DNA of 64,000 bases from Bradyrhizobium commune (lineage in GTDB: Bacteria; Pseudomonadota; Alphaproteobacteria; Rhizobiales; Xanthobacteraceae): positions 5,642,001-5,706,000 of the forward strand of contig NZ_CP061379.1 in the NCBI RefSeq assembly GCF_015624505.1, read 5' to 3'. Positions 11,033 through 20,563 of the stretch are shown piece after piece. Each line of letters begins with the position of its first letter. Position 1 is the stretch's first letter. A program made the position numbers and the translations under genes. Under the pieces are notes generated by a model that worked only from the letters and a program-made list of their open reading frames with translations, did not search any database and was not told the origin of the DNA.

Positions 11033-13132
11033 TCAATCCTGGATCTTCGAGAAGTCCGCGACCGCACGCGTGGCGCTGCGAATCTCGTTCAGCAGCTTGA
11101 GGCGATTTTCGCGCACCTTCGCATCGTCGTCGTTGACGCGAACTTTTTCGAAGAACGCATCGACCGGCGGACGCAGCTTTGCCATCGCGCTCATCGCGGC
11201 AGCAAAGTCCTCCCTGGCGACGGCGGTGCTTGCTTCCGCCTTCACCTCGCCGATCGCCTTCGCCAGCGCCTTCTCCTCAGCCAGGCTGTAGAGCGCAGCA
11301 TCCGGCGCGCCGTCGAACGTGCGCTTGTCCTTCTTCTCCTCGATCGAGAGAATGTTGCTGGCGCGCTTGGTGCCGGCGAGCAGGTTCTTGCCGTCGTCGG
11401 ACTCGAGGAATTTTCCCAGCGCCTCGACGCGGCGGACGATCATGAGGAGATCGTCCTGGCCGCCGAGCGCAAACACGGCATCGACGAGGTCGTGTCGCGC
11501 ACCCTGCTCGCGAAGCTGAACCTTGAGGCGATCGGCGAAGAAGGCGAGGAGGTCACCTGGAAGCTTTTCCGCATCAGCAGGCTTGACTGACAAGCCGGCG
11601 AGCGCCGAAGCCGCCACCTTCATGAGCGACAGCCGCAACGCGTTCTCGACAATCAGCCTGATCACACCGAGCGCCGCACGGCGCAGCGCATACGGGTCCT
11701 TGCTGCCCGTCGGCTTCTCATCGATGGTCCAGAAGCCAACCAGCGTATCGATCTTGTCGGCAAGTGCGACCACAACGCTGACCGGATCGGTCGGCACGCG
11801 ATCCGCCGGGCCTTGCGGCTTATAGTGCTCCTCACACGCTGCGGCGACGGAGGCGTCCTCGCCCTGGGCCAGCGCGTAGTACTTACCCATCAGCCCCTGC
11901 ACCTCGGGGAACTCGCCGACGACCTCCGTCAGCAAATCCGCCTTGGCCAGATGCGCGGCGCGCGTCGCCTTGGCGACATCGGCGCTAACCAGCGGCGCAA
12001 TCTCGGCGGCCAGACGCTCGATGCGCTTGATGCGCTCCGCCTGCGTGCCGAGCTTCTCGTGGAACACGATCTGCTCGAACTTCGGCAGCCGGTCCTCGAG
12101 CCTGGTCTTCAAATCCGTCTCATAGAAGAACTTCGCATCCGACAGGCGCGGACGGATCACGCGTTCGTTGCCCGATACGATGACCTTGCCGCCGTCGGCC
12201 GCCTCGATATTGGCGGTGAGAACGAACTTGTTGGTCAGCTTGCCCGTCTTGGGGTCCTTGACGACAAAACACTTCTGGTTGTTGCGGATGGTGGCGCGGA
12301 TCACCTCGTCCGGGATCGCGAGATACTCTTCTTCGAACGATCCCATCATGACCACGGGCCATTCGACGAGGCCCGACACCTCGTCCAAGAGCACCTGATC
12401 CTCAACCAGCTCGAACCCTTGCGCGAACGTCAACTCCTTGGCGTCGGCGAAGATGATGTCCTTGCGCGCCTGCGGATCGAGGATAACTTTTGCAGTCTTC
12501 AGCTTCGCTTCGTAGTCTTCAAAACGGCGTACCGAAATCGCGGCTGGCGCCATGAAGCGATGGCCGTAGGTGGTCTGGCCCGTCTCGATGCCGTCGACCT
12601 CGAATTTCACGACATCGGGCTCTTCGGTCTCGAGCCCGAAGGTCGCGGTGATCGCGTGCAGTGGACGCACCCAGCTCAGCGAACCCGGCTTTGCCGAGCG
12701 CGCGCCCCAGCGCATCGATTTCGGCCAGGGGAAGGTGCGGATGATGACGGGCAGGATTTCCGCGAGCACGTCGATCGCGTCGCGGCCGGCCTTCTCGATC
12801 AGCGCGATGTAGAAGTCGCCCTTCGGGTCGCGCTGGATCTTGGCCTCATCCAGCGAATTCAAACCGGTCGCTTTCAGAAAACCCTGCACGGCCGCATCGG
12901 GCGCGCCGATCTTCGGACCCTTGCGTTCGGTCTTGAGGTCCGGCTGGCGCGCAGGGATTCCATGCACGGTCAGAGCCAAGCGGCGCGGCGTCGCGAACGC
13001 CTTGGCGCCCTCGTAGACGAGGCCTTCGGCGACGAGCTTCTCGGTGACCAGACGACGCAGATCGTCGGCCGCCTTCGCCTGCATGCGCGCGGGGATTTCT
13101 TCCGAGAACAGTTCAACAAACAATTCGGGCAT
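11033..13132 (-). CDS. glyS: Glycine-tRNA ligase beta subunit
   Basis: The beta subunit of tetrameric bacterial glycyl-tRNA synthetase (alpha2beta2) binds tRNA-Gly and supports glycylation carried out with GlyQ in the cytoplasm. At 699 residues it is full length. It opens with '[18 protein letters not shown]', the family N-terminus. The middle has '[18 protein letters not shown]' and '[13 protein letters not shown]', and the C-terminal part is a DALR-like anticodon-binding domain ending '..[18 protein letters not shown]'. Its start ATG shares one base with the glyQ stop (TGATG), which indicates translational coupling and equal subunit synthesis. Confidence 0.97.
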   Translation of the reverse strand: MPELFVELFSEEIPARMQAKAADDLRRLVTEKLVAEGLVYEGAKAFATPRRLALTVHGIPARQPDLKTERKGPKIGAPDAAVQGFLKATGLNSLDEAKIQRDPKGDFYIALIEKAGRDAIDVLAEILPVIIRTFPWPKSMRWGARSAKPGSLSWVRPLHAITATFGLETEEPDVVKFEVDGIETGQTTYGHRFMAPAAISVRRFEDYEAKLKTAKVILDPQARKDIIFADAKELTFAQGFELVEDQVLLDEVSGLVEWPVVMMGSFEEEYLAIPDEVIRATIRNNQKCFVVKDPKTGKLTNKFVLTANIEAADGGKVIVSGNERVIRPRLSDAKFFYETDLKTRLEDRLPKFEQIVFHEKLGTQAERIKRIERLAAEIAPLVSADVAKATRAAHLAKADLLTEVVGEFPEVQGLMGKYYALAQGEDASVAAACEEHYKPQGPADRVPTDPVSVVVALADKIDTLVGFWTIDEKPTGSKDPYALRRAALGVIRLIVENALRLSLMKVAASALAGLSVKPADAEKLPGDLLAFFADRLKVQLREQGARHDLVDAVFALGGQDDLLMIVRRVEALGKFLESDDGKNLLAGTKRASNILSIEEKKDKRTFDGAPDAALYSLAEEKALAKAIGEVKAEASTAVAREDFAAAMSAMAKLRPPVDAFFEKVRVNDDDAKVRENRLKLLNEIRSATRAVADFSKIQD

Positions 13133-14067
13133 CAGGCCGCTCCGCCCGCTTCAGTATGGATCCAGGCCTCGCCGCAGGCTTTTGCCAATTCGCGTACGCG
13201 CAGGATGTAGCTCTGCCGCTCGGTCACGGAGATCACACCGCGGGCGTCGAGCAGATTGAAGACATGGCTCGCCTTGATGCACTGGTCGTAGGCCGGCAGC
13301 GCCATCAGATGCTCTTTGCGGTTGCCCTCGCGCCAGCCTGCGGCGAGATATTTCCTGCAAGCCGCTTCGGCCATCTTGAACTGCTCGAACAGCATCGCTG
13401 TGTCAGCGACTTCAAAATTGTGCCGCGAATACTCCTGCTCTGCTTGCAGGAACACATCGCCATACGTCACCTTGGCATCGCCGTCGCGACCGTTGAAGTT
13501 GAGGTCGTAGACGCGATCGACGCCCTGCACATACATCGCGAGACGCTCGAGCCCGTAGGTGAGCTCGCCCGCAACGGGGGCGCATTCGAAGCCTGCGACC
13601 TGCTGGAAATAGGTGAACTGGCTGACCTCCATGCCGTCGCACCAGCACTCCCAGCCGAGACCCCAGGCGCCGAGCGTCGGGCTCTCCCAATCGTCCTCGA
13701 CGAAGCGGATGTCGTGCACGGCGGAATCGATGCCGATCGCGGCCAGCGACTTCAGGTACAATTCCTGAAGGTTCGGCGGCGACGGCTTCATGATCACCTG
13801 GAACTGGTAGTAGTGCTGCATCCGGTTCGGATTCTCGCCGTAGCGGCCGTCCTTGGGCCGGCGCGACGGCTGCACATAGGCCGCGTTCCACGGCTTCGGC
13901 CCCAGCGCGCGCAGCGTGGTCGCCGGATGGAAGGTGCCCGCACCCATCTCCATGTCGTAGGGCTGGAGGATCACGCAGCCCTGCTCGGCCCAGAACCGCT
14001 GGAGCGCGAGGATAAAACCCTGGAACGAGCGTTCCGGGCGCATATGGGCGGGCAATGAGGCGTCCAT
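13132..14067 (-). CDS. glyQ: Glycine-tRNA ligase alpha subunit
   Basis: The alpha subunit carries the catalytic class II aminoacylation site. The protein of 311 residues is typical. '[19 protein letters not shown]' near the N-terminus, '[20 protein letters not shown]', '[19 protein letters not shown]' and '[17 protein letters not shown]' are the conserved class II motifs of this family. It overlaps glyS by one base. Upstream on the same strand lie a small membrane protein and an sppA-like gene, separated by a palindromic repeat, so the promoter is probably within 14068-14257. Confidence 0.97.
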   Translation of the reverse strand: MDASLPAHMRPERSFQGFILALQRFWAEQGCVILQPYDMEMGAGTFHPATTLRALGPKPWNAAYVQPSRRPKDGRYGENPNRMQHYYQFQVIMKPSPPNLQELYLKSLAAIGIDSAVHDIRFVEDDWESPTLGAWGLGWECWCDGMEVSQFTYFQQVAGFECAPVAGELTYGLERLAMYVQGVDRVYDLNFNGRDGDAKVTYGDVFLQAEQEYSRHNFEVADTAMLFEQFKMAEAACRKYLAAGWREGNRKEHLMALPAYDQCIKASHVFNLLDARGVISVTERQSYILRVRELAKACGEAWIHTEAGGAA

Positions 14068-14161
14068 CGTCAGATCGGGCTCTCGCGGGGGGTTTTGAAT
14101 CGCGCGGGACCGTATCGACGGCGGGGATGGGAATCAAGGCAAAGGGGGTGGAAACGGACCT

Positions 14162-14250
14162 GTAGGGTGGGCAAAGGCGCTCTTGCGCCGTGCCCACCAT
14201 CTTTCCAAGGCTTCGACTGTTGGTGGGCACGCTTTCGCTTTGCGCACCCT
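14162..14250. repeat. 'GTAGGGTGGGCAAAG' palindromic repeat, copy 1
   Basis: The left arm, GTAGGGTGGGCAAAGGCGC, faces a right arm ending GCTTTGCGCACCCT, with inner 'GTGCCCACCA' and 'TGGTGGGCAC' pairing as well. Four further copies occur in this window (21426, 34561, 40831, 45898). This copy does not touch a coding sequence. Confidence 0.9.
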
Positions 14251-14257
14251 CGGCTCG

Positions 14258-14449
14258 CTAGCCCGGCCGATAGGCTCCAGTCACGGGGTCACGCTTCAGC
14301 GTCTGGATATCCCCCATGGAGGCAGCCTCGGCAACGCGCGACAGGCGCATCTCCTCCAGCTCCTGATTGACCCGGAGTGCGGTCTTGTAGGCCCAGCGGA
14401 CCACGGCAAGCCCGCCCAGGACACCCGCGAATGCGATGAACGGCGGCAT
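14258..14449 (-). CDS. Small hypothetical membrane protein
   Basis: A 63-residue protein with one hydrophobic segment at the N-terminus ('MPPFIAFAGVLGGLAVVRW') followed by a basic/amphipathic stretch and the ending 'RDPVTGAYRPG'. The ATG at 14449 has AAGGA seven bases upstream, which I prefer over an ATG six codons earlier. 'LKRDPVTGAYRP' at the C-terminus is a recurring ending of small alphaproteobacterial proteins found next to sppA and glyQ. The function is unknown. Confidence 0.75.
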   Translation of the reverse strand: MPPFIAFAGVLGGLAVVRWAYKTALRVNQELEEMRLSRVAEAASMGDIQTLKRDPVTGAYRPG

Positions 14450-14553
14450 CGGTCGATCCTTGTTCAATGCTCAGCCCCCACACGTATTCTCGCGCAGTCC
14501 GGGCCGCGCCGCAATTGGCTCGGGCCGGACCAAATGGCGCGGGAGGGCGCCTG

Positions 14554-15462
14554 CTAGAACCCGAATTTCGCCCAAATCGCGCGGGTTTCGATCGCCGAGA
14601 TCAGCTCGTCCGGCAGACCTGCCATTGATTCCATGGCCGAAAGCTGGCCCGCGCCGGGCGATCTTCGCCCAAAAACGCCGGATAGCAGGCCGGTCGGCTG
14701 CGCGATCACGGGGGTGAGAACCTTCTCTCCATAGCGGGCACGAAGAGTTGAGCGGAGATCGCCGATCCCATCGGCGAGCCCCAGCGCGATCGACGTGTCG
14801 CCGGCCCAGTACTCGCCGGTGAACAGGGTGTCGTCGGCCCCCTTGAGCCGCGCGCCGCGGCTCTCCTTCACCAGCGCAATGAAGATCTGGTGGATCTCGC
14901 GCTGGAGCGCCTTCAGCTTCGCGACGTCATCGGGGTTTTCGGGCAGGAACGGATCGAGCATCGCCTTGTGCGCGCCGGCGGTGTAGAGCCGCCGCTCGAT
15001 GCCGAGCCGCTTGATCGCCTCCTGGAAACCGAAGCTGCCGCCGACAACGCCGATCGAGCCGAGGATCGAGGACGGATCGCAGAAGATCTCGTCGCCCGCA
15101 CAGGCGATCATGTAGCCCCCGGACGCCGCGACGTCCTCGACGAAGACAAGCACCGGCAGCTTCTTCTCCGCTGCGAGCTGCTTGATGCGCAGATAGATCT
15201 GGCGCGACTGCACCGGCGAGCCGCCGGGCGAGTTGATCACCAGCGCCACCGCCTTGGCATTGCGGACCGAGAAGGCCCGCTCCAGCACCCGCGCGACACC
15301 CGCGAGCGTCATGCCGGGACGTAGCGGCGTCACCGCGCCGATCACGCCGGACAGCCGCACCACCGGCACCACCGCCGTGCCCGGGCGGAAGCGTGCTGGC
15401 AGATATTGCATGAGCTTGTCGGCCAGGCCGGAACTTCCTCGATCGTTCAATTGTTCGGCCAT
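14554..15462 (-). CDS. S49 family signal peptide peptidase-like protease
   Basis: A 302-residue serine protease of the SppA/SohB family, which uses a Ser-Lys dyad and degrades signal peptides or membrane-associated peptides. 'LVINSPGGSPVQS' near residue 95 forms the oxyanion region, the nucleophilic Ser is in 'VAASGGYMIA' near residue 132, and the general-base Lys is in 'TAGAHKAMLDPF' near 185. The N-terminus has no clear transmembrane helix, unlike many SppA proteins, so membrane association is uncertain. It belongs to the minus-strand run leading into glyQS. Confidence 0.9.
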   Translation of the reverse strand: MAEQLNDRGSSGLADKLMQYLPARFRPGTAVVPVVRLSGVIGAVTPLRPGMTLAGVARVLERAFSVRNAKAVALVINSPGGSPVQSRQIYLRIKQLAAEKKLPVLVFVEDVAASGGYMIACAGDEIFCDPSSILGSIGVVGGSFGFQEAIKRLGIERRLYTAGAHKAMLDPFLPENPDDVAKLKALQREIHQIFIALVKESRGARLKGADDTLFTGEYWAGDTSIALGLADGIGDLRSTLRARYGEKVLTPVIAQPTGLLSGVFGRRSPGAGQLSAMESMAGLPDELISAIETRAIWAKFGF

Positions 15463-15575
15463 GCCGTTACCTCTGATTAACCATTTCTTATCACGCGACT
15501 GTCATTGAAAGTGCCTGGAACGTGTTTTGCAGAATCCACGTTTGGAAGCTGCAATAAGGCAGCGGAGGAAACGCC

Positions 15576-15674
15576 ATGAAGATCTACCTGCTGATCCTGC
15601 TGATCGGTGCGCTTTTCACGGCGATTCGCTTCACGTCTCCGCAAGAACAGCAGTCGGAATCGCTTCCGCAGTAA
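15576..15674 (+). CDS. Very small single-span membrane protein
   Basis: A 32-residue reading frame: 'MKIYLLILLIGALFTAIRF' is a hydrophobic helix with a basic end, followed by a polar Gln/Ser-rich tail 'SPQEQQSESLPQ'. GGAGGA is positioned seven bases before the ATG, one of the best ribosome sites in the window. It sits between the starts/ends of two minus-strand genes and has no other coding candidate on top of it. I do not recognise a family. Confidence 0.6.
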   Translation: MKIYLLILLIGALFTAIRFTSPQEQQSESLPQ

Positions 15675-15678
15675 GCCG

Positions 15679-16446
15679 TCACGGCTCCGCCAGCGGCAAG
15701 ACCGCCCTCCCTTCCAGAATATTCCTCACCTCTTTTTTAGGCACGCTTGACTCATCGTTAAGCATGAGGCCCGGCAACAGTCGCATCGGTGCCCGGCTGC
15801 CTTTGATCGCGCGCACCAGCACGCGAATCGCAGGGCTCGCCGCATCGCCATGAACCGGCAGGATCGACACGCTGCCGAAGCCGCGTGACAGCGCTGCCAA
15901 AACCTCCGCAACCCCGTCCGCACGCCAGATCAGCGTCAGCACACCGTTCGACCGGAGGATACGCCGCGCTGCATGCACCCAGGCATGCAGCGTTTCCTCC
16001 ATGGCCACATGCGCGGTGCGGCGCGCCTGATCCGGCGAGCCGCGATGTCGCGCGGCATCGTTGAAGGGCGGGTTCATCATCACGATGTCGGCACTGTCAG
16101 GCACGAGCCCGTGTATCGCAAACGCCTGCGCGTCCGCCATGACGTCGAGCACGATGGCTTCGGCGGCAATCGCATTTGCCGCCGCATTGGCGTGCGCGAG
16201 CCCTGCAAGCTCCGGATCGATCTCGACCAGCCTGAGCTTGATCCCGGCGACGCGCCGCGCCAACGCCAGCCCGGCCGTGCCGATGCCGGCGCCGAGATCG
16301 ACCACGCGATCGCCGGGCTGAGCCTGCGTCGCTGCCGCAAGCAGGATGGCGTCGTGCCCGGCACGATGACCGGATCGCTTCTGCTTCAGCAGCAATTGCC
16401 CGCCGAGAAAGGCGTCCTCGGTGATATCTGTGACGACGTCAATCAT
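15679..16446 (-). CDS. TrmN6-like tRNA (adenine-N6) methyltransferase
   Basis: An S-adenosylmethionine-dependent methyltransferase of 255 residues related to E. coli TrmN6 (YfiC), which methylates A37 of tRNA-Val. 'VVDLGAGIGTAGLALA' is the SAM-binding motif I, 'LVEIDPEL' motif II and 'IVMMNPPFND' the catalytic NPPF motif of N6-adenine enzymes. The first residues 'DITEDAFLGGQLLLKQKRSG' are typical for the family. I take the ATG at 16446, which overlaps the upstream DUF2007 gene by eight bases. The exact substrate is inferred; the alternative is a related 16S/23S rRNA enzyme. Confidence 0.85.
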   Translation of the reverse strand: MIDVVTDITEDAFLGGQLLLKQKRSGHRAGHDAILLAAATQAQPGDRVVDLGAGIGTAGLALARRVAGIKLRLVEIDPELAGLAHANAAANAIAAEAIVLDVMADAQAFAIHGLVPDSADIVMMNPPFNDAARHRGSPDQARRTAHVAMEETLHAWVHAARRILRSNGVLTLIWRADGVAEVLAALSRGFGSVSILPVHGDAASPAIRVLVRAIKGSRAPMRLLPGLMLNDESSVPKKEVRNILEGRAVLPLAEP

Positions 16447-16666
16447 CGCCGCGCAGTTCGTGGCTGAGGCCAGCCTCGGTGAGGAGTTGTCGGGCCTCGC
16501 TGGCATCGTCCTCATGGACCAGGATCCGCCGCGGCAAAATGCCGAGCGAGCCCTCGATGATGCTCATGTTCTGATCGAGCACCAGATGATGGATGTTGGC
16601 GCCGTCGAGCAGCGCGCCGATTGCCGACACCAGCACCATATCGTTGGTCCGAACCAGTTCACGCAC
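16439..16666 (-). CDS. DUF2007 domain protein
   Basis: A 75-residue protein: 'MRELVRTNDMVLVSAIGALL' followed by 'ANIHHLVLDQNMSI' and 'PRRILVHEDDASEARQLL', the alpha/beta ferredoxin-like fold called DUF2007 (putative signal-transducing protein). It starts at a GTG with GGAGA nine bases upstream, and its last eight bases overlap the TrmN6-like gene, so the two are translated together. It is divergent from the polyprenyl diphosphate synthase gene, 131 bases away. The molecular role is unknown. Confidence 0.88.
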   Translation of the reverse strand: MRELVRTNDMVLVSAIGALLDGANIHHLVLDQNMSIIEGSLGILPRRILVHEDDASEARQLLTEAGLSHELRGDD

Positions 16667-16797
16667 AACACAGGTCTCCTGCCTGAAGGGTCAAAGCGGC
16701 AAATGTCAATGGTTCCACAGGTCTTGCCGCACCCGCCTCCAGTTTCTATTGTATTTCCATCAGAATAGCCCTTCCGGGGCAAATATTGGAGACCGGC

Positions 16798-17805
16798 GTG
16801 GCCGTCATCGTACCTTTCGAAACTCCCGGCGCGTCGATCGAAGAGCTGGTGGCCCTTGTCGCTCCTGACATGGAGCGCGTCAACGCCACGATCCTGTCGC
16901 GGACCGGCTCGGACGTGACCATGATCCCGGAGGTCGCCAACCACCTGATCTCCTCCGGGGGAAAACGCCTGAGGCCGATGCTGACGCTCGCCATGGCCAA
17001 CCTCGCCGGCTACACCGGCGACGGCCATATCAAATTGGCTGCCTCTGTCGAGTTCATGCACACCGCCACGCTCCTTCACGACGACGTCGTCGACGAGAGC
17101 GAGATGCGCCGCGGCAAGCTGTCGGCGCGGATGCTGTGGGGCAACGAGGCGAGCGTGCTGGTCGGGGACTTCCTGCTCGGCCAGGCGTTCCGCATGATGG
17201 TCGAGGTCGGCTCGCTACGCGCGCTCGACATTCTCTCGGCCGCTGCCGCCACCATCGCCGAGGGCGAGGTGATGCAGTTGGCCGCCGCCAAGAATACCGC
17301 GACCACCGAGGACGAATATCTCGCCGTGATCCGCGGCAAGACCGCCGAACTGTTCGCGGCAGCCTGCGAGGTCGGCCCCGTCATCGCCAACCGTCCGAAG
17401 GCCGAGCAGACCGCCTGCCGCTCGGTCGGCATGAATCTCGGCATCGCCTTCCAGCTCGTCGACGACGTGCTCGACTATGGCGGCAAGAGCGCAAAGCTTG
17501 GCAAGAACACCGGCGACGATTTCCGCGAGGGCAAGATCACGCTTCCCGTGGTGCTCGCCTTCCGCCGCGGCAACGACACCGAGCGCACCTTCTGGATCCG
17601 CGCGCTGGAGCGCGGCGAGATCGGTGATTCCGATCTCGATCACGCCATCGGGCTGATGAACAAGCACCGTGCGCTCGAGGACACGCTGAGCCGCGCCCAG
17701 CACTACGGCGCCATGGCGGTCGATGCGCTCGCGCTGTTCCCGTCCTCGCCGATGAAGAGCGCGCTGGAGCAAGTCGTGGCGTTCTGCCTGGCGCGGTCGC
17801 ATTAG
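16798..17805 (+). CDS. Polyprenyl diphosphate synthase (octaprenyl/decaprenyl type)
   Basis: A trans-prenyltransferase of 335 residues that extends allylic diphosphates with isopentenyl diphosphate to build the ubiquinone side chain. The first Asp-rich motif is 'LLHDDVVDESEMRRG' near residue 90 and the second 'FQLVDDVLDYGG' near 220; 'GGKRLRP' near 57 binds substrate. Small residues before the first Asp motif suggest a long product. The GTG at 16798 is preferred because GGAGA lies five bases upstream; a TTG four codons earlier is the alternative. Equivalent to IspB of E. coli in role. It is divergent from DUF2007/TrmN6. Confidence 0.93.
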   Translation: MAVIVPFETPGASIEELVALVAPDMERVNATILSRTGSDVTMIPEVANHLISSGGKRLRPMLTLAMANLAGYTGDGHIKLAASVEFMHTATLLHDDVVDESEMRRGKLSARMLWGNEASVLVGDFLLGQAFRMMVEVGSLRALDILSAAAATIAEGEVMQLAAAKNTATTEDEYLAVIRGKTAELFAAACEVGPVIANRPKAEQTACRSVGMNLGIAFQLVDDVLDYGGKSAKLGKNTGDDFREGKITLPVVLAFRRGNDTERTFWIRALERGEIGDSDLDHAIGLMNKHRALEDTLSRAQHYGAMAVDALALFPSSPMKSALEQVVAFCLARSH

Positions 17806-17875
17806 GTCATCTCGGTGTCGTCACGGCCTAGTGCGCGCGACGACACCGGCGGGGTAGCCGCCGCTGCTCCAACAT

Positions 17876-17955
17876 CGTCATTGCGAGCGCCGCGAAGCAA
17901 TCCAGAATCCCTCCACGGTAAGATCCTAGATTGCTTCGCTGCGCTCGCAATGACG
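17876..17955. repeat. Palindromic repeat, 'CGTCATTGCGAGCGC' family
   Basis: Perfect 15-base outer arms CGTCATTGCGAGCGC and GCGCTCGCAATGACG, with inner pairing of GAAGCAATC and GATTGCTTC type arms. It fills the middle of the 306-bp gap after the polyprenyl synthase gene; outside it and the HxlR operator I see nothing in that gap. Confidence 0.9.
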
Positions 17956-18074
17956 GAGCAAGGTGCCTCGGCGCCAACCGCCAATTCGCATTCGAACCTC
18001 AGCGACAACTTCGTGGTCACCTAGCTCGCCCTCACCGGCTCGCCCCACCAGAGCCAGAAGGCGTCCACCGAGTA

Positions 18075-18091
18075 ACTTGCATTTTGCAAGT
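18075..18091. promoter_or_regulatory. Candidate HxlR operator
   Basis: Perfect seven-base arms ACTTGCA and TGCAAGT flank the spacer TTT, 20 bases before the ATG of the HxlR gene. HxlR-type regulators usually bind such short palindromes at their own promoter, so autoregulation and control of the downstream ketosynthase gene are likely. Confidence 0.75.
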
Positions 18092-18111
18092 CACTGACCT
18101 ACGTTCCGGCC

Positions 18112-18627
18112 ATGCAGCCCAAATCCCCCTCCATCCTGGAATGCCCGGTCGGCCGCGCCGTGGAGACGGTCGGCGAATGGTGGAGCATTCTGATCCTGCG
18201 GGACGCGTTCCAGGGTTCGACGCGGTTCGACGAGTTCTCGCAAAATCTCGGGATCGCGCCGAACATCCTGTCGCGGCGGCTTGCGCACCTCACCAAGAGC
18301 GGCATGTTCGTCCGCCGCCGCTATCACGAGCGGCCACCGCGTTACGAATATGTGCTGACCGAGAAAGCGCGGGACTTCTTCCCCGTGATCGCGACGCTGC
18401 TCGCCTGGGGCAACAAGCATCTCGCACCGAAGGGCGAAGCGATCGTGCTGGCGAACCGTGGCGATCGCCAACCGTTCGATCCGATCGTCGTCGATGCCAC
18501 CGACGGGCGTCCGATCACGCTTGCCAATGCCGTGGTGATCGCAGGCCCGCGCGCCAGCCGCGGGATGCGTGCGCGGCTCGCTTCGCTGAAAGCCATGAAC
18601 CCGGTCGTTGCGCCGGCTGGAGACTGA
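18112..18627 (+). CDS. HxlR-type transcriptional regulator
   Basis: A 171-residue winged-helix regulator. The HxlR core is complete: 'CPVGRAVETVGEWWSILILR' at residues 11-30 with the conserved Cys, 'RFDEFSQNLGIAPNILSRRL' as the recognition helix region, and 'RYEYVLTEKARDFFPVI' as the wing. Residues 115-171 form an extra C-terminal piece that is found in a subset of this family. The conserved Cys suggests redox or electrophile sensing, known for some family members but not shown here. It stops one base before the next start, so the ketosynthase is almost surely in the same operon; a palindrome lies just upstream. Confidence 0.9.
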   Translation: MQPKSPSILECPVGRAVETVGEWWSILILRDAFQGSTRFDEFSQNLGIAPNILSRRLAHLTKSGMFVRRRYHERPPRYEYVLTEKARDFFPVIATLLAWGNKHLAPKGEAIVLANRGDRQPFDPIVVDATDGRPITLANAVVIAGPRASRGMRARLASLKAMNPVVAPAGD

Positions 18628-18628
18628 C

Positions 18629-19891
18629 ATGCGTCGTATCGTCGTGACGGGAATGGGCGCGGTGTCGCCGCTCGGCTCTGGTGTCGAATTGTCCTGGCGC
18701 CGGCTGCTCGCCGGCCAAAGCGGACTGCGGCCGCTGCCCCAATGGGCACAGGCGCTGCCCGCGCGCATCGCCGGGCTCGTGCCTGACAAGGCCGACGACG
18801 CCGAAGGCGGCTTCGACCCCGCGCAGGCCGCAGCGCCAAAAGACCAGCGCAAGATGGACCGCTTCATCCTGTTCGCGCTGCTCGCCACCGCAGAAGCGGT
18901 CGCGCAGGCCGGATGGGCGCCGCAGGACGCAACCGCGCAGGAGCGGACCGCGACGATCATCGCCTCCGGCGTCGGCGGCTTCCCGGCGATGGCGGAAGCG
19001 GTGCGCATCACCGAGCAGCGCGGCGCGCGCCGCCTCTCGCCTTTCACGATCCCCTCGTTCCTGGCCAATCTTGCCGCCGGCCATGTCTCGATCAAATACG
19101 GCTACAAGGGCGCGCTGGGCACACCGGTCACCGCCTGCGCCGCCGGCGTCCAGGCGATCGGCGATGCCGCGCGCATGATCCGCGCCGGCGAGGCCGACGT
19201 CGCGATCTGCGGCGGCGCGGAGGCCTGCATCGACATCGTCAGCCTCGGCGGCTTTGCCGCGGCGCGCGCGCTGTCGAGCAGCTTCAACGAGGAGCCCACG
19301 CGTGCCTCACGCCCGTTCGATCGCGACCGCGACGGTTTCGTCATGGGCGAAGGCGCCGGCATTCTGGTGGTCGAGGAACTGGAACATGCGCTCGCGCGCG
19401 GCGCCGCGCCGATCGCGGAGATCGTCGGCTACGGCACGACGGCAGACGCCTATCACATGACGTCGGGCCCGCCCGACGGCGACGGTGCCCGCCGCGCCAT
19501 GGAGATTGCGCTGTGCCAGGCACGCCTCGCACCCGCCGATGTGCAGCATTTGAACGCGCATGCGACGTCGACGCCAGCTGGCGACGAGAGCGAGCTTGGC
19601 GCCATCAGCGCGCTCTTCGGCCGCAACAACAGCATCGCGGTGAGCGCGACCAAATCGGCCACCGGCCATCTGCTCGGCGCCGCCGGCGGCCTCGAGGCGA
19701 TCTTCACGGTGCTGGCCTTGCGCGACCAGATCGCGCCGCCGACGCTCAATTTCGAAAACCCCGATCCGGGCGCTGATGGCATCGACATCGTCTCGGGCGC
19801 GGCACGGCCGATGCCGATGCTCAACGCCATCTCCAACGGCTTTGGTTTCGGCGGGGTGAACGCCAGCGCGATCTTCCGCCGGATCACCTAG
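18629..19891 (+). CDS. Beta-ketoacyl-ACP synthase, FabF-like
   Basis: A 420-residue condensing enzyme of the KAS I/II type, which elongates acyl-ACP with malonyl-ACP. The catalytic Cys is in 'VTACAAGVQAIGDAA' near residue 170, and the two His residues are in 'NAHATSTPAGD' near 310 and 'KSATGHLLGAAGG' near 345; 'NGFGFGGVNAS' closes the fold. All three catalytic residues are present, so it should be active. It lies one base after an HxlR regulator and far from the usual fab cluster, which suggests a specialised chain-elongation role. ATG 18629 has GGAGA five bases upstream. Confidence 0.9.
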   Translation: MRRIVVTGMGAVSPLGSGVELSWRRLLAGQSGLRPLPQWAQALPARIAGLVPDKADDAEGGFDPAQAAAPKDQRKMDRFILFALLATAEAVAQAGWAPQDATAQERTATIIASGVGGFPAMAEAVRITEQRGARRLSPFTIPSFLANLAAGHVSIKYGYKGALGTPVTACAAGVQAIGDAARMIRAGEADVAICGGAEACIDIVSLGGFAAARALSSSFNEEPTRASRPFDRDRDGFVMGEGAGILVVEELEHALARGAAPIAEIVGYGTTADAYHMTSGPPDGDGARRAMEIALCQARLAPADVQHLNAHATSTPAGDESELGAISALFGRNNSIAVSATKSATGHLLGAAGGLEAIFTVLALRDQIAPPTLNFENPDPGADGIDIVSGAARPMPMLNAISNGFGFGGVNASAIFRRIT

Positions 19892-19930
19892 AGGGCTTGC
19901 AATCACGCCGGGCCTCGCTACCAAAGCAGG

Positions 19931-20563
19931 ATGACCGAATCCAGTTTCTGGCTGTTCCTGGCCGCAGCTTTTCTTATTGCCGCCGTTCCCGGCCCCGGCA
20001 TCTTCTACGTCGCAGCGCGGACCTTGTCGGCGGGACGCGCGAGCGGCTTTGCATCGACCGCGGGTACGGCGCTGGGCGGGCTGGTTCATGTGGTTGCCGG
20101 CAGCCTCGGCATCTCCGCGATCATTCTGGCGAGCGCAGAACTGTTTTCCGCCGTCAAATTCGTCGGCGCGCTCTATCTGGTCTGGCTCGGCATCAAGACT
20201 TTTCGTGGCGCCGGCCGAGCGCCGTCGCTCAACAGCGAGCCCGTTGGCGACACGCGCGCCTTCCGTGACGGCGTGCTGGTCGAGGCGCTGAATCCGAAGA
20301 CCGCCGCGTTCTTCCTCGCCTTCATTCCGCAGTTTCTCGATCCCACGGGATCGAACCCCTCGCTGCAATTCATCGTGCTTGGTGCGATCTCCGTGGCGCT
20401 GAACACGCTCGCTGATGTCGTCGTGGTGCTGATGGCGTCAGCGACACGCACGCAGCTGATCGGACGGCCGCAACTGATGCGGCGCCTCACCCAAGGCTCC
20501 GGCGTCTTCATCGCGGGCCTTGGCCTCTCGCTCGCGCTGGCGCGGCGGCCGGCAAATGGCTAG
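19931..20563 (+). CDS. LysE/RhtB family exporter
   Basis: A 210-residue inner-membrane protein with about six hydrophobic helices. 'VPGPGIFYVAARTLSAGRASG' near residues 18-38 is the family signature for amino-acid and homoserine-lactone exporters (LysE/RhtB), and 'EALNPKTAAFFLAFIPQF' near 120 is the second conserved block. The substrate is not predictable. Its last eight bases overlap the start of an alpha/beta hydrolase gene, implying co-translation. Confidence 0.92.
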   Translation: MTESSFWLFLAAAFLIAAVPGPGIFYVAARTLSAGRASGFASTAGTALGGLVHVVAGSLGISAIILASAELFSAVKFVGALYLVWLGIKTFRGAGRAPSLNSEPVGDTRAFRDGVLVEALNPKTAAFFLAFIPQFLDPTGSNPSLQFIVLGAISVALNTLADVVVVLMASATRTQLIGRPQLMRRLTQGSGVFIAGLGLSLALARRPANG

